The notes beneath the pieces were generated by a model. That model did no database searches. It saw only the letters and a program-made list of their open reading frames with translations, and was not told where the DNA came from. From Membranipora membranacea (lineage: Eukaryota; Bryozoa; Gymnolaemata; Cheilostomatida; Membraniporidae), in the NCBI GenBank assembly GCA_914767715.1, contig OU612066.1, forward strand, positions 17,675,001 through 17,739,000: a DNA stretch of 64,000 nt. The letters run 5' to 3'. Position numbers and translations under genes: made by a program. Below, piece by piece: positions 61,834 through 64,000 of the stretch. Numbering within the stretch: the stretch's first letter is position 1; every line of letters begins with the position of its first letter.

Positions 61834-63483
61834 CATCATTTCTTTTTCCTGACGTGACTCCATATGTCGTGTCACACTTTGCTGGTATACGCTTCTAAAA
61901 GGGCAGTATGGACAAGCAAATGGTTTTTCCTCAGTAGGCCCATGTGTCAGAATGTGTCTTTTCAAGCTTTCCGGTCGAGCACTTCTATAAGGACATTCAA
62001 GGCAAGCCAATGGTTTTTCTCCGGTGTGTGTCATAATGTGCAATTTCAAGCTTTCTTGTCGACCACATCTATATGGGCATTGAGGGCAAGCGAATGGTAG
62101 TTTTCCGGTGTGTGTCAGAATGTGCCTTTTGAACCTTCCATATTGGGCAGATCTATAAGGGCATTTGGGGCAGGCAAATAGTTTTTCTCCAGTATGTGTC
62201 AGAATATGACTTCGCAAATTGCATTGTCGTGCGGTTCTGAAAGGTCATCTGTGACAAGCAAACGGTTTTTCTCCTGTGTGTGTCAGAATGTGCCTTTTCA
62301 AATGTACTCGTTTTGAGGTTCTGAAATGACATTCTGTGCAAGCGAATTTTTTTCCATCAGTATGTGTCCTCATGTGGCGTGTCATTTCCGTTTTAGTCCT
62401 GGAGGTAAATTTACAATATTTACACTTATTTTTGCCTCTCGAGTTGTTACAACTGGGGTTGGCAGGCGTTGCGGTGACTCCAGTAAGTAAACCATCCTGT
62501 TCTTGGTTTGGAGGTGAGGTCGTCGAGGTATTATCATTCTCTATCTGCAGATCATTTGGAAGTTCAGGTTTCATCTGCAGTTCCTGAGGCTCACTCTCAT
62601 CGAGATCATTGTCATAATCGCCTGGTTTTTCAACATCATCGTCAGTAGTTGCTGAGTATTCAGCGTCACTACTTAGGCTAGCATCAATATCTGAGGTACA
62701 TTCAACCTTAATAGTACCCTCATGTGCTGCAGAGTCCATAAATGTTCTTGTATTAGATGTTAGATCATCACAAGACGACGCTGCATCGAGGACATCTGTT
62801 ATCGGTATACTGACTGTATGGTTAGATGTTTCGGTCTCTTCCCCAGATTGATTGATACGGTAGTCTGTTTCCTGTGCGGCTTCAAATATACGAAATATCA
62901 ATACTGTAAAATCATTACAATATTCAAGTGACAGAAGAGTGATAAGCTTAAAAAAATGGCCTGACTTATACAAGCTTCACATCTTGACTGAGACACAATG
63001 CAATTTACCTTTCACCGTAACATAATTTGGTGCAAATGATTAGATTATATACATCCTGCATTGCATTTCCCCCACATGTTCAGCTGTGAATACATTTTAG
63101 AGTGGATAATGTATTATTTATTTATTTATTTATTTATTGAGGTTTTCTAAAAGTTTATGTGTACAGCTATCTCTTTCTAATATATAGTATCCCAGGATGC
63201 AACTTCCTGTAATCATGTAGGAGCATGGAATAAAAGACAAAGAGCATCTTGGTTACAGCAGGGAGAGTAGTTACATGCGCTGATGCCTAGATCCAAATCC
63301 TAGTATGCACAATTATATTTTTTGTCGAATATTACCTTTGATGAGATTCTTAAAATTGACTTCTAGCTGTTTCTGTATACTGAGAGATAGCCCACCATGT
63401 AGCGAGAGTACATCATTACTACCATCTCCAGACTTTGAGGCTAAGAATGCCACCTGGTATCCTTGTTGGCGCACAGACTCAAC
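61810..63483 (-). pseudogene. C2H2 zinc-finger gene, array gene 8 (5' end outside window, nonsense in finger 3)
   Basis: Exon B is 63336-63483 (VESVRQQGYQVAFLASKSGD); exon A is not in the remaining 517 bases, so the gene is incomplete here. Exon C runs from about 62879 to 61810. The usual acceptor TTAACAG is replaced by ATATTTG; using the next AAG (exon from 62879) keeps the frame and drops one Glu. The linker has TIKVEC and a MKPE variant. Two intact fingers are followed by a third whose second Cys codon is TGA (62245-62247). The same frame then continues through four more finger units, the last lacking its final His (CPKCPYRSAQ, CPQCPYRCGR, CLECPYRSAR, CPYCPFRSVY), to the TAG at 61810. A truncated protein is possible; I lean to a recent pseudogene. 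Confidence 0.78.
63113..63162. repeat. TTTA microsatellite, inverted partner of 61.0 kb
   Basis: TTTATTTATTTATTGAGG followed by TTTTCTAAAAGTTTA is the reverse complement of 61003-61044. The pair brackets exon C of gene 8 and could be two opposite retroelement tails. Confidence 0.6.
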
Positions 63484-64000
63484 CTAGAGAAAGGAAATTA
63501 ATTACCACTTGGATTATATCATCCTTTCCTATTTCATCTCTCCCACAGACCTCCAGTTTATTAATTGAAACCATAGACTAAATAATAACCAAGACAAGAA
63601 ATGATATTGAAGATTAGCATTGGGGCACTGAGGCATTTAATTGTGGATGACATTAAGATATTTGATTGTGTGGTAGCAGTGATTTAATCGTTGATTTGCA
63701 CAGTCCAGATACCATATTTTCTTTTGGTAGCTTGATCAGTTTGAAAATTGCAAAAGATGTAGCAGCTTTGTTCTAATTTTCACCCATAAAGCTTTTTAAA
63801 AGAAAAAAACAACATCAGATTGATTCCAATAAGCTGCTATCAATTTACAAAATTAAGATCTGGTGAAAATGTGATCAAGTTATCAACACAAATTCTGGAC
63901 TGTGGACTTCAAATCAATGATAAAATCATCGCTAATTGCTACTTTCAAATTCGCGTATGTCACCAATTTTAGCTTAGCTTTGTCACTCCGCCACAGAATC
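63484..64000. other. Intron B-A of gene 8, no feature seen
   Basis: No exon A signature (CTCACCACTCCTG on the plus strand) is found before the window ends. Confidence 0.5.

Overview
The window looks like nuclear DNA of an invertebrate animal; I cannot name the phylum. The evidence is spliced genes with GT/AG introns, tandem C2H2 zinc-finger (ZnF) genes, a THAP/P-element transposon, hAT-type MITEs, jockey/CR1-like LINE fragments, tRNA-derived SINEs, many palindromic repeats and AT-rich intergenic DNA. I see no prokaryotic operons, true rRNA or tRNA genes, or CRISPR arrays.

The backbone is an array of eight paralogous ZnF genes, all on the minus strand, at about 7.9-9.7, 16.2-18.9, 22.3-26.4, 29.6-34.5, 38.9-42.5, 45.2-48.5, 52.6-55.2 and 61.8-63.5 kb. 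Each copy has a small exon A (about 22-24 codons to its ATG), exon B (48-51 codons) and a large exon C with an acidic linker followed by ZnFs. Splice phases are the same throughout (1-0-1). Exons A and B together encode a conserved domain of about 72 residues that I do not recognise. It sits where KRAB or ZAD sits in other ZnF families.

Two copies have a further phase-matched exon directly upstream. A BED zinc finger (42229-42487) fits gene 5, and a MADF domain (48108-48522) fits gene 6, whose exon A has lost the in-frame ATG. All seven visible A exons are open from their acceptor in the frame set by a phase-1 upstream exon. This suggests exchangeable N-terminal DNA-binding modules on a common AB-linker-ZnF chassis. 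Genes 1, 2, 4, 5 and 7 are open. Genes 3, 6 and 8 carry nonsense codons, and gene 3 also has a frameshift.

Around the genes: 0-0.5 kb holds a LINE fragment and 1.2-5.7 kb a dead P element with 31-bp perfect inverted ends and an 8-bp target duplication, itself interrupted by a hAT MITE. Two duplicated gene units span about 0.6-9.7 and 11.4-18.9 kb. A 2.3-kb element with 44-bp perfect inverted ends lies at 11.9-14.2 kb. Foldback repeats lie at 17.9, 33.5 and 55.9-58.5 kb, and LINE fragments at 36-37.4 and 58.7-59.2 kb. A dispersed repeat family lies upstream of several genes. A series of very small palindromic insertions carries 8-11 bp flanking duplications; some have a paralogous empty site in the neighbouring unit. 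The likely job of the proteins is sequence-specific nuclear transcription control; that is inference from domain content only.
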